Shown piece after piece: positions 41,840-42,591 of a DNA stretch of 42,591 nt. Numbering within the stretch: the first letter of the stretch is position 1; every line of letters starts with the position of its first letter. The notes under the pieces were generated by a model. It was not told the origin of the DNA, made no database searches, and saw only the letters and a program-made list of their open reading frames with translations. Origin of the DNA: an uncultured Eubacterium sp. (GTDB lineage: Bacteria > Bacillota > Clostridia > Lachnospirales > Lachnospiraceae); assembly GCA_900551945.1 (NCBI GenBank), contig URYE01000015.1, forward strand, positions 1 to 42,591, read 5' to 3'. A program made the translations under genes and the position numbers.

Positions 41840-41896
41840 AAGTTCCAGCAAGTCTTATAATTGTTATACAACAACTATATCAACTTACTGGAACTT
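41840..41896 (-). terminator. Terminator downstream of the alcohol dehydrogenase gene
   Basis: AAGTTCCAG (41840-41848) pairs with CTGGAACTT (41888-41896), extended by AAGT/ACTT inside, and is followed on the minus strand by TTTTTTGATG. Confidence 0.85.
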
Positions 41897-41941
41897 GTCA
41901 ATCACTAATCTTAATTATAATAATATTTAGCTAAGAATATA

Positions 41942-42591
41942 TTAGAAATCAACCTCTGTATCATAGTAACAACACTTAAGAAGTTTTTCCATTTCTTCCT
42001 GACTTGGCTGACGTGGATTAGAACCTGTACAAGCATCAAGAATTGCGTTAGCTGCAATATCTGGAAGCTTCTCTAAAAATTCATCTTCTGGAACAATACC
42101 TGTTTCAGCAGGAAGTCCACCTTCGCCATAATTCTTAATACACTGTGGAATATTAAGGTCATCATTCATCTTACGAAGCATTGCAATCAAATTGTCAATC
42201 TTTTCTTCTGTTGTATCACCGCCAAGATGAATGAAGTCAGCTATGTATGCGTATCTTTCAGCAGCAACTGGGTCTTTAGAGTTGTACTTAATTACCTTAG
42301 GAAGATACATTGCGTTAGCTGCACCATGAATAATATGACCACCTTCAAATGCCGCACCTGTCTTATGAGCCATTGAATGAACGATACCAAGTAAAGCATT
42401 AGAGAATGCCATACCTGCAAGACACTGAGCATTGTGCATTGCATCTCTAGCATCCATATCTTCATTATAAGACTTAACAAGATTTGCTTTAATCATCTGA
42501 ATTGCATGGAGAGCAAGTGGGTCTGTATAATCACAATTAGCTGTTGATACATAAGCTTCAATAGCATGTGTCATAGCATCCATACCTGTAT
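41942..42591 (-). CDS. Iron-containing alcohol dehydrogenase (C-terminal part, cut by right edge)
   Basis: The 216 visible residues are the C-terminal half of a group III alcohol dehydrogenase of about 380 aa. TGMDAMTHAIEAYVS carries two metal ligands (Asp, His), GIVHSMAHKTGAAFEGGHIIHGAAN the other two, and DACTGSNPRQPSQEEM is the usual end. The true start lies beyond the window, so the ATG at 42583 is internal. The end does not fit a bifunctional AdhE, so it is a single-domain enzyme of the butanol or 1,3-propanediol dehydrogenase type, reducing aldehydes with NAD(P)H during fermentation. Confidence 0.93.
   Translation of the reverse strand, partial: TGMDAMTHAIEAYVSTANCDYTDPLALHAIQMIKANLVKSYNEDMDARDAMHNAQCLAGMAFSNALLGIVHSMAHKTGAAFEGGHIIHGAANAMYLPKVIKYNSKDPVAAERYAYIADFIHLGGDTTEEKIDNLIAMLRKMNDDLNIPQCIKNYGEGGLPAETGIVPEDEFLEKLPDIAANAILDACTGSNPRQPSQEEMEKLLKCCYYDTEVDF

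Noticed and set aside
1..42591. CRISPR array or tRNA/rRNA genes
   Set aside because: No regularly spaced identical repeats with unique spacers, and no cloverleaf or rRNA-like sequence were seen on either strand by eye; a tRNAscan run would settle the tRNA point.

Overview
The window looks like a chromosomal segment of a low-GC, strictly anaerobic, fermentative Gram-positive bacterium, most likely a clostridium of the Lachnospiraceae type. Pointers are the AT-rich DNA with GGAG-type ribosome binding sites, a diphosphate-type phosphofructokinase, a PerR plus reverse-rubrerythrin peroxide defence, an AgrC/AgrA-like LytTR two-component pair, two methyl-accepting chemotaxis receptors, and a SpoIIQ/SpoIID-like pair. 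No rRNA, tRNA, CRISPR array or intact insertion sequence was seen.

Layout. 1-3813: start of a regulator gene running off the left edge with a palindromic operator, a 311-bp long inverted repeat, a flavin reductase with a lysine-rich tail, a small membrane protein, a Nudix hydrolase and an HD-domain protein. 3814-5134: phosphofructokinase with terminator. 5142-9082 (minus strand): a five-gene unit of small secreted protein, lipoprotein, two ABC permeases and ATPase. 9394-13803: D-aminoacyl-tRNA deacylase, a small hypothetical gene, a D-2-hydroxyacid dehydrogenase, glucose-6-phosphate isomerase and MTA/SAH nucleosidase. 14363-19559 (minus): a second, larger unit with the same order (secreted protein, lipoprotein, permease, anchored accessory protein, two permeases, ATPase). 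19732-22492: a YefM/YoeB toxin-antitoxin pair and a LytTR sensor/regulator pair. 22770-24986: TSCPD protein, radical SAM protein, MurG. 25290-26688: PerR and reverse rubrerythrin with shared operator-like palindromes. 26715-28403 and 34596-36611: chemotaxis receptors. 28684-31953: glycerate-type locus (CdaR-like regulator, glycerate kinase, internally deleted GntP permease). 32186-34164: degenerate SpoIIQ-like and SpoIID-like pair. 37027-42591: glycogen phosphorylase, hemolysin III family protein, PlsC acyltransferase, and an iron-dependent alcohol dehydrogenase cut by the right edge.

How things fit together. Glycogen phosphorylase, glucose-6-phosphate isomerase, PPi-phosphofructokinase and the alcohol dehydrogenase belong to sugar fermentation. 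The hydroxyacid dehydrogenase and glycerate kinase could both handle glycerate. The most interesting material is (a) the two parallel secreted-protein/lipoprotein/ABC units, one of which has a 12-bp direct repeat at exactly 21-bp spacing just upstream of its -35 and lies next to a LytTR regulator; and (b) several families of structured intergenic repeats: a core with possible compensatory changes near 303-400, 1259-1359, 12737-12900 and 25207-25272; a hairpin near 14226-14382 and 29844-29910; and MITE-like hairpins near 36629-36932. One hairpin arm supplies the last codons of an ABC ATPase.
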